The notes below the pieces were generated by a model that ran no database searches, had not been told where the DNA came from, and was given only the letters and a program-made list of their open reading frames with translations. The translations under genes and the position numbers were made by a program. DNA of 64,000 nucleotides, from the NCBI GenBank assembly GCA_002816705.1, contig MUCK01000021.1:1-64000 (forward strand), in the 5' to 3' direction. Source of the stretch: SAR202 cluster bacterium Casp-Chloro-G4 (GTDB lineage Bacteria; Chloroflexota; Dehalococcoidia; Lucifugimonadales; JADFKI01). Below are positions 46,098-54,563 of the stretch, one piece after another. Within the stretch, counting starts at the first letter, position 1; the number at the start of each line of letters is the position of its first letter.

Positions 46098-47291
46098 ATG
46101 ACCGCATCCGGTAAGCTAATTTACCTGGACCACTCTGCCACCACTCCGGTACGTGAGGAAGTGCTGGATGCGATGATGCCTTACTTCTCCGCCAGCTACG
46201 GCAACCCTTCCAGCATTTACACTCTGGCTCAGGACGCGCGCAAGGCCGCCGACGATGCGCGAGAGACTGTGGCACGTATTCTCGGGGCGCGAATGAGCGA
46301 GATAGTGTTCACCAGCGGCGGGACGGAGTCGGATAACGCTGCCCTCAAGGGCGTTGCATTTGCGTTGAAGCACCTGGGCAACCACATCATCACCTCCAGC
46401 ATTGAGCACCATGCGGTGTTGCATAGCTGCCATCAGCTAGAGCAGTTTGGCTTTGAAGTTACCTACCTTCCCGTGGATGAGTTCGGCCTCGTTGACCCTG
46501 AAGGTGTGCGGCAGGCCATAACGGATCAGACGGTACTCGTCAGCGTGATGCTGGCCAATAACGAGATCGGGACCATCGAGCCGGTTGCGGAGATTGCCAG
46601 GGTCGTCAAGAAAGAAGCCAAGATCCGCAAGCAGACCATAATGGTGCATACAGACGCGGTGCAGGGAGCGGGGTATCTGGACCTTAATGTGAAGACGTTG
46701 GGCGTAGACCTCATGAGTCTTTCGGCTCACAAGTTCTACGGTCCTAAAGGCGTGGGGGTGCTATACATTAAGCGCGGCACTCCATTCGAGCCGCAGAGCA
46801 TGGGTGGGGGGCAGGAACGACAGCGAAGGTCAGGAACGGAAAACGTGCCCGGCATTGTTGGACTGGCTGAGGCCCTCAGGCTGGCGGACGAGGAAAGGGA
46901 AGTGGTTTCGCAGCGTTGCATTCGCCTGCGGGACACCATGATTGAGGCCATAAAGGAAAAGGTAAAAAAGGTCCATTTGAACGGGCATCCAACTCAAAGG
47001 CTTCCAAATAACGTCAATATGTCTTTCGAAAATGTTGAGGGAGAGCCTATACTCTTGGGGCTGGACTTCTCAGGAATATACGCTTCAAGTGGAAGCGCAT
47101 GCTCATCAGCATCGCTGGAACCTTCTCACGTGCTGCTAGCAATTGGAAGGCAGGCAGATCTCGCGCAGGGTAGCCTTCGTTTAACCCTGGGCCGTGAGAC
47201 GACTGATGAAGACGTTGAGTTCGTCCTGTCAGTGCTTCCCGGCCTGGTGGCGAGATTGAGGGCTATGCCCTCTCTATCAGCAATAGAATAA
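46098..47291 (+). CDS. Cysteine desulfurase (NifS/IscS family)
   Basis: 397 aa PLP enzyme releasing sulfur from cysteine as a persulfide for Fe-S, thio-tRNA or other uses. PLP Lys212 in [12 protein letters not shown]; catalytic Cys335 in [10 protein letters not shown] on a long loop (class I). [17 protein letters not shown] at the start. Also known to pass selenium in organisms with SelD, so it is a candidate selenium donor here, but no scaffold gene (IscU) or MnmA is adjacent. Confidence 0.94.
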   Translation: MTASGKLIYLDHSATTPVREEVLDAMMPYFSASYGNPSSIYTLAQDARKAADDARETVARILGARMSEIVFTSGGTESDNAALKGVAFALKHLGNHIITSSIEHHAVLHSCHQLEQFGFEVTYLPVDEFGLVDPEGVRQAITDQTVLVSVMLANNEIGTIEPVAEIARVVKKEAKIRKQTIMVHTDAVQGAGYLDLNVKTLGVDLMSLSAHKFYGPKGVGVLYIKRGTPFEPQSMGGGQERQRRSGTENVPGIVGLAEALRLADEEREVVSQRCIRLRDTMIEAIKEKVKKVHLNGHPTQRLPNNVNMSFENVEGEPILLGLDFSGIYASSGSACSSASLEPSHVLLAIGRQADLAQGSLRLTLGRETTDEDVEFVLSVLPGLVARLRAMPSLSAIE

Positions 47292-47314
47292 ATCGGACGG
47301 TCAGAGTTAACAGA

Positions 47315-47911
47315 ATGGGAATTTTCCCGACACCTAAAACGGTATCAATACTATCCAGGCAGGCTCCATTTACGACCGCAATTAAACTGACCTTCCTTTT
47401 ATCGATGCTGCTGACTGTATTCGCGCTGACTGGCTGCGGGGAGAAATCCGACCTGGTTGTTGTTGTAGGTCGCAGTCTGGAGTTGCACGCCACCCCGCCT
47501 GAGATAGTCGAAAAGGTGGCCTTTCGAGATACTACCGGAGCACACAGGATCATTCGGCCCCGAGCCTCTAATCGCCAGCTTGCCGTGGTAAAGCTAACCG
47601 TCGTGAACAGGACGGCGCTTGTCACCTCTCTTGTTATAGACGGAGAGGCCGCGAAGCTGGGAGACCGTCGCGGGGAACGCATCGAAGCGATAGACCCTTT
47701 TGCGGACTCCAGTCCAGCCGACGGCGCGACGCCCGAAGAGGATTTGTACGCACCTTTCCTTCGGGGCGAGGTAGAGCTGGATAGGAATTTCCAGGTGGAA
47801 GGTTACATTGTGTTCGACGTCCCTAAGGGACTGATACTTGGCAGCCTTTTTTGGGACGAGGTCGACGCTATAGTAGTTGATTTCGTGGACTACTCCAGCC
47901 GACGGCCCTAG
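47315..47911 (+). CDS. Lipoprotein, hypothetical
   Basis: 198 aa. Long N-region, hydrophobic stretch and lipobox FALTGC (Cys43). The mature part (GEKSDLVVVVGRSLEL, then LAVVKLTVVNRTALVTSLVID and YIVFDVPKGLILGSLFWD) resembles the Ig-like DUF4352/TIR-like telokin fold seen in many surface lipoproteins, as an inference. No catalytic residue found. 23 nt after the desulfurase gene. Confidence 0.72.
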   Translation: MGIFPTPKTVSILSRQAPFTTAIKLTFLLSMLLTVFALTGCGEKSDLVVVVGRSLELHATPPEIVEKVAFRDTTGAHRIIRPRASNRQLAVVKLTVVNRTALVTSLVIDGEAAKLGDRRGERIEAIDPFADSSPADGATPEEDLYAPFLRGEVELDRNFQVEGYIVFDVPKGLILGSLFWDEVDAIVVDFVDYSSRRP

Positions 47912-48089
47912 GCGCTGTTGCGCCCCCGCCTGAAGCTTGGAACATTACCCCAGCCGCCGCATATTTCGTGCTATTCGACACGCCACCGTTTGCCCCGGAA
48001 TCCCCTTTATATTATGCGCATCTAAACTTATGCACGGAAACAAAATTCCGTAATAACTTATCTGATAGAACAGTGAGGAATTGATTTAG

Positions 48090-48416
48090 ATGGCGCATCC
48101 TATAAACATTAACGACAACAGTTTTCAGCAAGAAGTCTTGGATTCCGACCAGCCGGTGCTGGTGGATTTCTGGGCAGAGTGGTGCGGACCATGTAAGTTG
48201 ATCGCGCCTCTGGTGGATGAACTGGCCCAGGAGTACGACGGCAAGGTAAAGTTTGCCAAGGTAAACGTTGACGACAATCCCAAGACAGCCATGGAGTACG
48301 GCATCAGGGGCATACCCACGATGCTCATATTCAAGGGCGGACGGCCTGTGAAGCAGGTGGTCGGAGCGGTAGCCAAGTCGGTGCTGCAGGAGAGCCTGGA
48401 AGAGGCCACAGCCTAA
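48090..48416 (+). CDS. trxA: Thioredoxin
   Basis: 108 aa. Active site Trp31-Cys32-Gly-Pro-Cys35 (EWCGPCK), cis-Pro in GIRGIPTML, and the usual [12 protein letters not shown] start. Cytosolic disulfide reductase. Length and motifs are canonical. The stop is followed by the tRNA-Sec promoter. Confidence 0.96.
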   Translation: MAHPININDNSFQQEVLDSDQPVLVDFWAEWCGPCKLIAPLVDELAQEYDGKVKFAKVNVDDNPKTAMEYGIRGIPTMLIFKGGRPVKQVVGAVAKSVLQESLEEATA

Positions 48417-48463
48417 GGACCAAATCCAGATGGCCGGCAAGTCCTCGCCCAAGCAGGGGAGGC

Positions 48464-48491
48464 TTGCTTTAATTAACCAAAACATTATAAT
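48464..48491 (+). promoter_or_regulatory. Promoter upstream of tRNA-Sec
   Basis: TTGCTT (48464-48469), 16-nt spacer, consensus TATAAT (48486-48491). The start of transcription would be near 48498, leaving an 80-nt leader before the mature tRNA. Confidence 0.6.
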
Positions 48492-48579
48492 TTAGTGGGG
48501 CGTTCGTGAGAGCGCCTCGCTTGTTGTCAGTAGCGTGTGCGGTAACAAACGGTCGGCGCGCTGCAAGACATCACAATGC

Positions 48580-48677
48580 GGGGGCGAATGCGCTCCGGTG
48601 GGTACCACGGACTTCAAATCCGATGGTCCGGGCCCTGCGGTTCGGACGGTGGGTTCGACTCCCTCTCGCTCCCGCCA
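48580..48677 (+). tRNA. selC: tRNA-Sec, anticodon TCA, CCA encoded
   Basis: 98 nt including CCA. 8-bp acceptor (GGGGGCGA with TCGCTCCC, one G-U), the D-arm region GCGCTCCGGTGGGTAC, anticodon loop CTTCAAA on a GC-rich stem, a long variable arm of 9 bp with tetraloop (GTCCGGGCC CTGC GGTTCGGAC), T loop TTCGACT and discriminator G before CCA. The long acceptor, long variable arm and TCA anticodon identify it. The T stem has one T-T mismatch and the anticodon stem an A-A at its outer pair. Read together with selA and selD. Confidence 0.93.
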
Positions 48678-49032
48678 ATAAGCCATGGTTACAGTGCGCC
48701 GTAAGCTTGTTGGATTCGTCTTCGGGCGAACACCTTCAGTAAGTGGCCCTGTCGTCTGCTACTACTTCTAGCAACGTCAGGAAGGTGGCAAGGTTTCTTA
48801 ACTGCGGTCGCACCTGGAACATCCCATCCACCACTCCATCGTCATGGCGCACTAAGTTAGGTAACTCACCCCTCACGACTCCTACCCTCCTTCGTGTTTG
48901 CTCCGAAATCTCGGACGGTTGCCGCTGTTCTTTGCAAGCCGCGCTCTATTGTTACAATGTGCCTCTCCATGGCGTATATAGGCGTATGTAAGGTTGGATT
49001 AACGGACGAGATGTAGTTTCTGAGGTAAAGCC
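48678..49032. other. Intergenic region after tRNA-Sec
   Basis: 355 bases. A small hairpin (TTCGTC TTCG GGCGAA, near 48716-48731) lies 38 nt after the tRNA but lacks a T run. Several short open frames have no ribosome binding site. The end probably holds the promoter of the 49033 gene. No gene is supported. Confidence 0.5.
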
Positions 49033-49692
49033 ATGGAGAACGCTGTGGAGAAGCCAAAGCGAGCGCGGCATCATACCGGACCGCCACCTGGGCAGGTCTG
49101 GCGAACGGAAATGAAGACTGGACATCCTAGGGCCCTTCTTACCACCGTGCAGGGGACATTAGAAGATGAAGGCTTTGCGGTGCCCGATGGCCCCGTATAC
49201 TCCGACGAGGCGGCGCCTATTCGGGACACAAGTTACTTCACAGGAACCGTTACGGGTATCATCGACAATAGAGTAATCAGATGGTGGATGGTTGCCGTTT
49301 CGATATTCCTGATTCCTGTGCTTATAGGAATTTGGCTACTGATAAGAGAATTTCGCTGGGAACGGACGAAAATTGAGCTTTCAGTAGAAGGCGAGACTTA
49401 CTGGGCCGGTGCCACTGGCGAAGAAAGGTCTGAACAGTTCAGGAGCGAAATGGAAAGATCAGGGGTCGTGAGCGATGTCAGGTGCAGGTTGACTATGCAG
49501 GTAGGCTACGCCATGGAAGAGGATGGCGTGAGGCAAAGCCTCAAGGGCAGGGCATGGCACCCCGAAGAGCTAAGTCGTAACTTGGTAACGGCTATACAGA
49601 ATCGGGTACCCAATCTTGTTCTGGAATCTCCTAATTCAACTCCTCAATTTATTGAAGCTGCAAATTCGTTGCCTCAGCTAGGTAGCGGTTGA
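49033..49692 (+). CDS. Single-pass membrane protein, hypothetical
   Basis: 219 aa. A basic, Pro-rich N-terminus, a region of 50 residues, one strong transmembrane helix (WWMVAVSIFLIPVLIGIWLLI at about 93-113, 21 residues), then a polar alpha/beta C-terminal part of about 100 residues. No family recognised. ATG 49033 has GAGG about 8 nt upstream. Confidence 0.65.
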   Translation: MENAVEKPKRARHHTGPPPGQVWRTEMKTGHPRALLTTVQGTLEDEGFAVPDGPVYSDEAAPIRDTSYFTGTVTGIIDNRVIRWWMVAVSIFLIPVLIGIWLLIREFRWERTKIELSVEGETYWAGATGEERSEQFRSEMERSGVVSDVRCRLTMQVGYAMEEDGVRQSLKGRAWHPEELSRNLVTAIQNRVPNLVLESPNSTPQFIEAANSLPQLGSG

Positions 49693-49898
49693 GATTCTAT
49701 TCCGACGATCGCCATGGCACTCCCGAAAGATAAGCTCTGACGCACAATGCCGCTTTCCAATCCGGGCTTGAAAATGCAAATGTCTCGTTAATAAACCCTC
49801 TTTTTAGGCCCCATATTTCGGATAATCAATCCGACATATGACCCGACATATGACTGACGAGACGAAGCTATTTGATATGACGGTACTTGGAGATCGAT

Positions 49899-50672
49899 TT
49901 GAGACTTGAAAACAAGGTTGCGCTGATCACCGGCGCGGCGTCTGGAATGGGCCGTGCTGCGGCGGAGTTATTTGCTGCCGAGGGCGCCAAGGTAGTCATG
50001 CTAGGCCGACGTCAGGCGCAGGGCGAGGAAGTTGCCGGAGTGATTACTGCCAACGGCGGGGACGCTATCTTCGTTCGCGCGGATATCTCAGTGGAAGATG
50101 ACGTGCGCCGGGCCGTGGAAGCGGCTGTAGGCAAATACGGCAAGCTGGACGTTCTTTTTAACAACGCTGGGATCAATAAGACTGCCCAGGGACGGCCCGA
50201 CGAAGAGCCCACCGATAGCTGGGACCAGATTATGGGAGTGAACCTTCGCGGGGCTTACTTCTGTATCAAAAACGCAGTGCCGGAGATGCGGAAGGCAGGC
50301 GGCGGGTCAATCATCAACAACTCGTCGGTGCTGGATAGCCAGGCAGATGACAACTCGGCAGCCTCGTACCACGCCTCAAAGGGGGGACTCACCGCTTTGA
50401 CGTTGAAATGCGCAGTCGTCTACGCCGAGGACAACATCAGGGCCAACTGCATTCAGCCAGGAGCCATTGCGACGGAGATGTCCAGAATTACCTGGGACAA
50501 CCTTGACGATCCGGATCTGATAGAACGGCGAAGCAAGGCCCAGCCCTTGAAAAGAATGGGACACCCCATGGATGTCGCCTATGCGGCCCTCTATTTTGCT
50601 TCTGACGAATCGGCCTTCGTTACGGGCGCCACCCTGCTGGTGGACGGCGGGCAGAGCGCGTCTTACAGGTAG
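49899..50672 (+). CDS. SDR-family oxidoreductase (glucose/3-oxoacyl reductase-like)
   Basis: 257 aa classical short-chain dehydrogenase. TGAASGMG cofactor loop, NNAG, catalytic Ser-Tyr-Lys (SSVLD... YHASKGG), and a C-terminal VTGATLLVDGGQSA. NAD(P)-dependent; substrate unknown. TTG 49899 is chosen over TTG 49887 because GGAG lies 6 nt upstream of it and LENKVALITG is the normal family start. Confidence 0.88.
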   Translation: MRLENKVALITGAASGMGRAAAELFAAEGAKVVMLGRRQAQGEEVAGVITANGGDAIFVRADISVEDDVRRAVEAAVGKYGKLDVLFNNAGINKTAQGRPDEEPTDSWDQIMGVNLRGAYFCIKNAVPEMRKAGGGSIINNSSVLDSQADDNSAASYHASKGGLTALTLKCAVVYAEDNIRANCIQPGAIATEMSRITWDNLDDPDLIERRSKAQPLKRMGHPMDVAYAALYFASDESAFVTGATLLVDGGQSASYR

Positions 50673-50681
50673 GAAACACAC

Positions 50682-50720
50682 AAAAAAAATGAACGCCGTT
50701 CAAACGGCGTTCATTTTTGT
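50682..50720. terminator. Bidirectional terminator
   Basis: Stem ATGAACGCCGTT / AACGGCGTTCAT (50689-50700 with 50703-50714) flanked by A8 on the left and T5 on the right. Ends the SDR gene and, on the other strand, the small membrane protein gene. Confidence 0.92.
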
Positions 50721-50757
50721 ACCCTTTAGGTCAGAACCTCTTGATTGGCCCCTTGTG

Positions 50758-51006
50758 TTAGATGACCTGCTTCACGACCACTGCTGCGTTTACGGATAAG
50801 GTGATCAGGGCCGCGGTAACCAACGAGCCAGCGAACGTGTACAGGAAGAAGGCGCTGGCATCCAACACAGCCGATGCTCTGCGCTTCGGCAAGTAGATGG
50901 CCGCGTGAAGAAACAGAGGCCGCGCGAGGTTCTGGGCCACTAGGACCAAAACCCAAGATATTGCGAAAACTGCTGCCAAGCCAAGGGTTACCTCTAGAAT
51001 TAACAT
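50758..51006 (-). CDS. Small two-helix membrane protein, hypothetical
   Basis: 82 aa from ATG 51006, with AAAGGAGG about 6 nt upstream. Helix 1 (TLGLAAVFAISWVLVLVAQ), an amphipathic middle (PKRRASAVLDASAF), helix 2 (FAGSLVTAALITLSVNAAVV). No family recognised; the strong ribosome binding site and flanking terminator support a real gene. Confidence 0.72.
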   Translation of the reverse strand: MLILEVTLGLAAVFAISWVLVLVAQNLARPLFLHAAIYLPKRRASAVLDASAFFLYTFAGSLVTAALITLSVNAAVVVKQVI

Positions 51007-51009
51007 CAC

Positions 51010-51325
51010 CTGCCTCCTTTGTCTTATATATATTTTGGCTCCGCCAGAATTACAGGAGTGTTACGGCGTGCAGGCAGTTTTTTGACTTTTGCCTATACCA
51101 AATTTGAAGGCTAGGGATTTCCGTGTTCTAGATTGCCCCCGCATTGGATTCATAGGCATGGAACCTTCGTCCAAAAGCGTAATCGGAAAAATGGTACCGG
51201 GACGATAGGACGGAAGCGGCCAGTTCCGTCATCCAGGACACCAGGAAATTCGGCCCATACGGATGCTACGCCGTTTATCAGGGGCGACGGGGCGTTTACC
51301 TTTAATACGCGAGCGCATGGTGTGA
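51010..51325. other. Intergenic region before WD40 lipoprotein gene
   Basis: 316 bases. A frame at 51133-51378 (plus) is low-complexity and overlaps the next gene's start; I do not accept it. No hairpin or repeat stands out. Presumably holds divergent promoters. Confidence 0.5.
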
Positions 51326-52765
51326 ATGGAAAATGGGGTAACGATAGAATTGATTTTGAGTTCGGCTATCTGGTGTAAGGCACGAAGCTTCGCAGTTTGG
51401 GTAGCGATATCAGCGATGGGTATTCTTGTCGTAACCGCGTGCGCGCTGCCAGGAGCTGGTTCTGGGCGAGGCAACGATGTGTTTGCGGCCCCGGCGGTCG
51501 CCCCGGCACAAGTCACCAAGTCAAATGACAGCTTCACTCTTAAGGAAGTTCAAAGATTCCTGGACCCGTCCGGCTCTGCTTTGCTCCAGGAGCCTTTACC
51601 TCGGTCTGGCGTCTTGCCATCTAATCCTGGGACTTTGGGGACGAAATTGTGGCTTCTGGCGCCAACGCCTACGTTTACCGCCGTGACTCAACCATTGCCG
51701 ACGCCCCCAGCAGGTGAGCCTACGCCACCTATGCCATCACCAACCCCGGTGTGGACGCCAACCCCTGGAGTCGCGGCAACCCATACCCCGACGGCCGTGC
51801 CAATTCAGCATTCGCCCACAAGTACTCCTTCGCCGGAGAGTTCGCCAACGACCACCCCAACCGCAACATCGACACCGATGCCGGTAGAGTTCGTTAAGGC
51901 GCTTTCGATGGGCCAGTTGGTTTTCGGGGTGGATATATCGCCAGATGGGACCAAGCTGGCAGTAGCCTTAGGAAACAACAGGATAGAGGTGATGGATGTT
52001 GAGTTGGGGACCTCTGCGGATCGTTTAAGAGAACACAACGACGCCGTCAATGACGTGGAGTATTCCCCCGACGGCATTCGCATGGTCTCGGCCTCGGATG
52101 ACGAAAATGCCATACTGTGGATTCATTATGACCAGTGGGAGATTGACCGTGAGCTGGAGGATCACAGTGACCCTGTGAATGCCGCAACATTCTCTCCCGA
52201 CGGCACAATAATAGCCACGGCGTCTAAGGACCAGGGCGTAGCTTTATGGTCTGTGGAAACAGGGAAACGTCTGTTGAGTATCAAAGGGCATAGCCAGTCT
52301 GTTAACGACGTAGCCTTCTCTCCCGACGGTTTGACTTTTGCGACGGTCTCAAGTGATCGTTCAGTGAAGCTGTGGAACGTGAGTGACGGCTCGTTCGTAA
52401 GAGAGTTTGAAGGCCACCAATCGTCGGTAAATGGGGTAGCCTTTTCTCCAGACGGCGCATTACTGGCCTCGGCAAGCGATAATGAAATTCGTCTTTGGAA
52501 CGTTTCTGATGCTACGACTGCGCGGGTCATCCTGGGGCATGATGACCGCATCAACGTAGTGTTGTTTACGCCAGACGGCGCGACTCTGATCTCAGGGTCG
52601 GATGACAACACCGTGAGGCTTTGGCAGGTCAGCGACGGGCTGCCCATCCAGACGCTTTCGCAACACACCAGCGCCATAAAGGGCCTCAGCATCACCGATG
52701 ACGGCAAGACGTTTGTTGTCGGTTCCCGGGATATGTCTGTTAGTGTCTGGAGATTTAGGGACTAG
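51326..52765 (+). CDS. WD40-repeat lipoprotein with Pro/Thr linker
   Basis: 479 aa. Signal peptide and lipobox LVVTAC (Cys39). Residues about 115-185 are a Pro/Thr/Ser linker rich in TPTP. The C-terminal part (190-479) has seven WD40 units with the V..VAFSPDG..(L/I)A(S/T)(A/V)S.D..(V/I).LW pattern, enough for a full seven-blade propeller. Probably an extracellular, membrane-tethered protein scaffold. Linker type resembles the lamin-tail lipoprotein at 5735. Confidence 0.85.
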   Translation: MENGVTIELILSSAIWCKARSFAVWVAISAMGILVVTACALPGAGSGRGNDVFAAPAVAPAQVTKSNDSFTLKEVQRFLDPSGSALLQEPLPRSGVLPSNPGTLGTKLWLLAPTPTFTAVTQPLPTPPAGEPTPPMPSPTPVWTPTPGVAATHTPTAVPIQHSPTSTPSPESSPTTTPTATSTPMPVEFVKALSMGQLVFGVDISPDGTKLAVALGNNRIEVMDVELGTSADRLREHNDAVNDVEYSPDGIRMVSASDDENAILWIHYDQWEIDRELEDHSDPVNAATFSPDGTIIATASKDQGVALWSVETGKRLLSIKGHSQSVNDVAFSPDGLTFATVSSDRSVKLWNVSDGSFVREFEGHQSSVNGVAFSPDGALLASASDNEIRLWNVSDATTARVILGHDDRINVVLFTPDGATLISGSDDNTVRLWQVSDGLPIQTLSQHTSAIKGLSITDDGKTFVVGSRDMSVSVWRFRD

Positions 52766-52780
52766 GCAGACGGCTGCAGC

Positions 52781-53398
52781 CTAGCCTAAGGCCAGAGACG
52801 CCAAAATCGCCACGGCAAACCAACCCACAAATACCCACGCCACTGCCTTGTTGGGCCAGGGAATCCTCCTGAGCCAAGGCAAATCCCTCTGCCGAAGCGT
52901 GATCGCCAGCGCCGTCAAGGGAAGAAAAACAAGCGTCTCCCGAACGATAACTAAGACGTTGGACAGGCTCAACAGCGTTTCGATCCGGTACCCTCCACTG
53001 GGCAATAATGCTATGGGGGCCTGGAGGCGTATGTCAGCCCAGGGCCACAACAGGCTGATGCTTCCCTTGTCACTTGAATCCACCATCATGGAGTCCAATA
53101 CCAGGTGCGAGAAGTAAACAAGGAATAACATTGCGGCTGTGTGCATAGGACGGGGTACTTTGAACATGGCCAGCGCCAATAGCGAAACGAGGCCAAATGC
53201 CAGCGCCACCGTCAGGCTGTGAGAGGCTCCGCGGTGAAACGCCCAGATGTTACCGACGAATAGGCCTCCTACCAGGTCTAAGTCCGCCAGCACGGCCACA
53301 ACCGCCAGGACGACGCCCTGTTTTCTCTCTCGACTAGACCCGGCCATGCTCTGCGTTATAGCCAGGCCCACCAGATAGTGCCCAACAGGTGTAGCCAA
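52781..53398 (-). CDS. YdjM-like inner-membrane metal-dependent hydrolase
   Basis: 205 aa, about five hydrophobic helices. N-terminal VGHYLVG (Gly-His), ADLDLVGG, HRGASHSL and FSHLVLDSM place the Asp/His ligands of the YdjM/COG1988 family. Start TTG 53398 with a G-rich site just upstream. A second, shorter family member lies at 10755. Cellular role unclear; some members have been linked to LexA or lipid metabolism. Confidence 0.82.
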   Translation of the reverse strand: MATPVGHYLVGLAITQSMAGSSRERKQGVVLAVVAVLADLDLVGGLFVGNIWAFHRGASHSLTVALAFGLVSLLALAMFKVPRPMHTAAMLFLVYFSHLVLDSMMVDSSDKGSISLLWPWADIRLQAPIALLPSGGYRIETLLSLSNVLVIVRETLVFLPLTALAITLRQRDLPWLRRIPWPNKAVAWVFVGWFAVAILASLALG

Positions 53399-53663
53399 CC
53401 TTCCCCCCTTGTTACCTGTGCATCACATTAACCGCTACTGGCCACAATGAGCCGAGCAGCCTTGATCACATTATAAGAGTTGTCCGAATTTCAAGGCTAC
53501 CAAAACTGGAATAGTCTTAGACAAGTTTGATTCCCAACATGCGACTGGCGACCGAAATGCAAGAAGTAAATGAGAAAAGTAAAAAAATAAAGTCTGCTTA
53601 AATGGCAAAAGGTCATTCGGAGCGGCTACAACGCACTTACGCCATTTCGATGGAGCCTTGTAA

Positions 53664-54458
53664 CTAGATGATGCTGGGACTGTCGTCGCGTGGCGTCCAG
53701 TCTTCCCCTGCGCCGTCCTGAGGCTGGTAACCAAGCACGTTCCCTGTGGTCTCTATATCCCATATGCTGAGAGCGTTGTCCGACTCTCCATTTACTACTG
53801 TGAACCCTACCGACGACGGGGCGTCGATGCTTTTCTGTATGAGCTGTGCGGCATCGCGATGACTGAGCCATAGGGATAGCGATGGCGGTGAGAAAGTTGG
53901 ATCGTCCGGCGTCATCACCCAGCCGATACGAAGGCAGATCACAGACAGGCCGTGGGCGTCATGAAAGTAGCTGCCCAACGCCTCTCCGAAGGCCTTGCTA
54001 ACGCCGTAATAGCTGTCCGGACGGATTAGTTCCGTTGTGAGAGCAGGGAAAGGCCGTCGTATTTCGCTAAGCCTACCGTCGTATGCAGCCTTGTACGGGT
54101 CCTGCTTGAGAGGGTAGTAGCCAACGACGTGGTTGCTGCTGGCGAACACAACGCGCTTCACCCCGGCGTCTCTGGCTGCTTCGAAAACGTTTCTGGTCCC
54201 GATTATGTTGTTATCCAGAATGGATTCCCAGGGGCCACGAGGGCTTGGGTCAGCGCCAAGGTGCACTACTACATCCACACCTTCAAAGGCTGGGCGTATG
54301 CCGTCGTAGTTGGAGATGTCGGCAACTGTGCTGGGCACGTCGTCCACTTGCACTCTATCCAGGCCGCTCAGCGCGTATCGATCACCCAGTTGCCTCCGAA
54401 TGATGCCACCTATCTGGCCCGCCATGCCCGTGACCAGGACTCGCTTCTTGTCAGCCAA
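53664..54458 (-). CDS. NAD-dependent epimerase/dehydratase (extended SDR)
   Basis: 264 aa from TTG 54458, supported by AAGGAG 6 nt upstream (a TTG at 54473 lies on that site). NAD loop VTGMAGQIGG, catalytic Tyr-x3-Lys in YYGVSKAFGE, VVHLGAD. Resembles uronate dehydrogenase-type short members (NAD-dependent oxidation of sugar acids), as an inference. Confidence 0.87.
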   Translation of the reverse strand: MADKKRVLVTGMAGQIGGIIRRQLGDRYALSGLDRVQVDDVPSTVADISNYDGIRPAFEGVDVVVHLGADPSPRGPWESILDNNIIGTRNVFEAARDAGVKRVVFASSNHVVGYYPLKQDPYKAAYDGRLSEIRRPFPALTTELIRPDSYYGVSKAFGEALGSYFHDAHGLSVICLRIGWVMTPDDPTFSPPSLSLWLSHRDAAQLIQKSIDAPSSVGFTVVNGESDNALSIWDIETTGNVLGYQPQDGAGEDWTPRDDSPSII

Positions 54459-54563
54459 GACGTTCTCCTTCAAATGTTTCTAATTGCTTTCATCTGCCCA
54501 CGAGGCATTGCAAGCGGGCGGATAGCAATTATATAGCAGACTTGCGGCCTTAAATGTTTTGCG

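Noticed and set aside
48498-48579. Separate small RNA (SRP or other) ahead of tRNA-Sec
   Set aside because: No GGAAG/GCA-type SRP loop or other known motif; best taken as the tRNA leader.
51133-51378. 81-aa plus-strand frame before the WD40 gene
   Set aside because: Low complexity, overlaps the better supported gene, no ribosome binding site.
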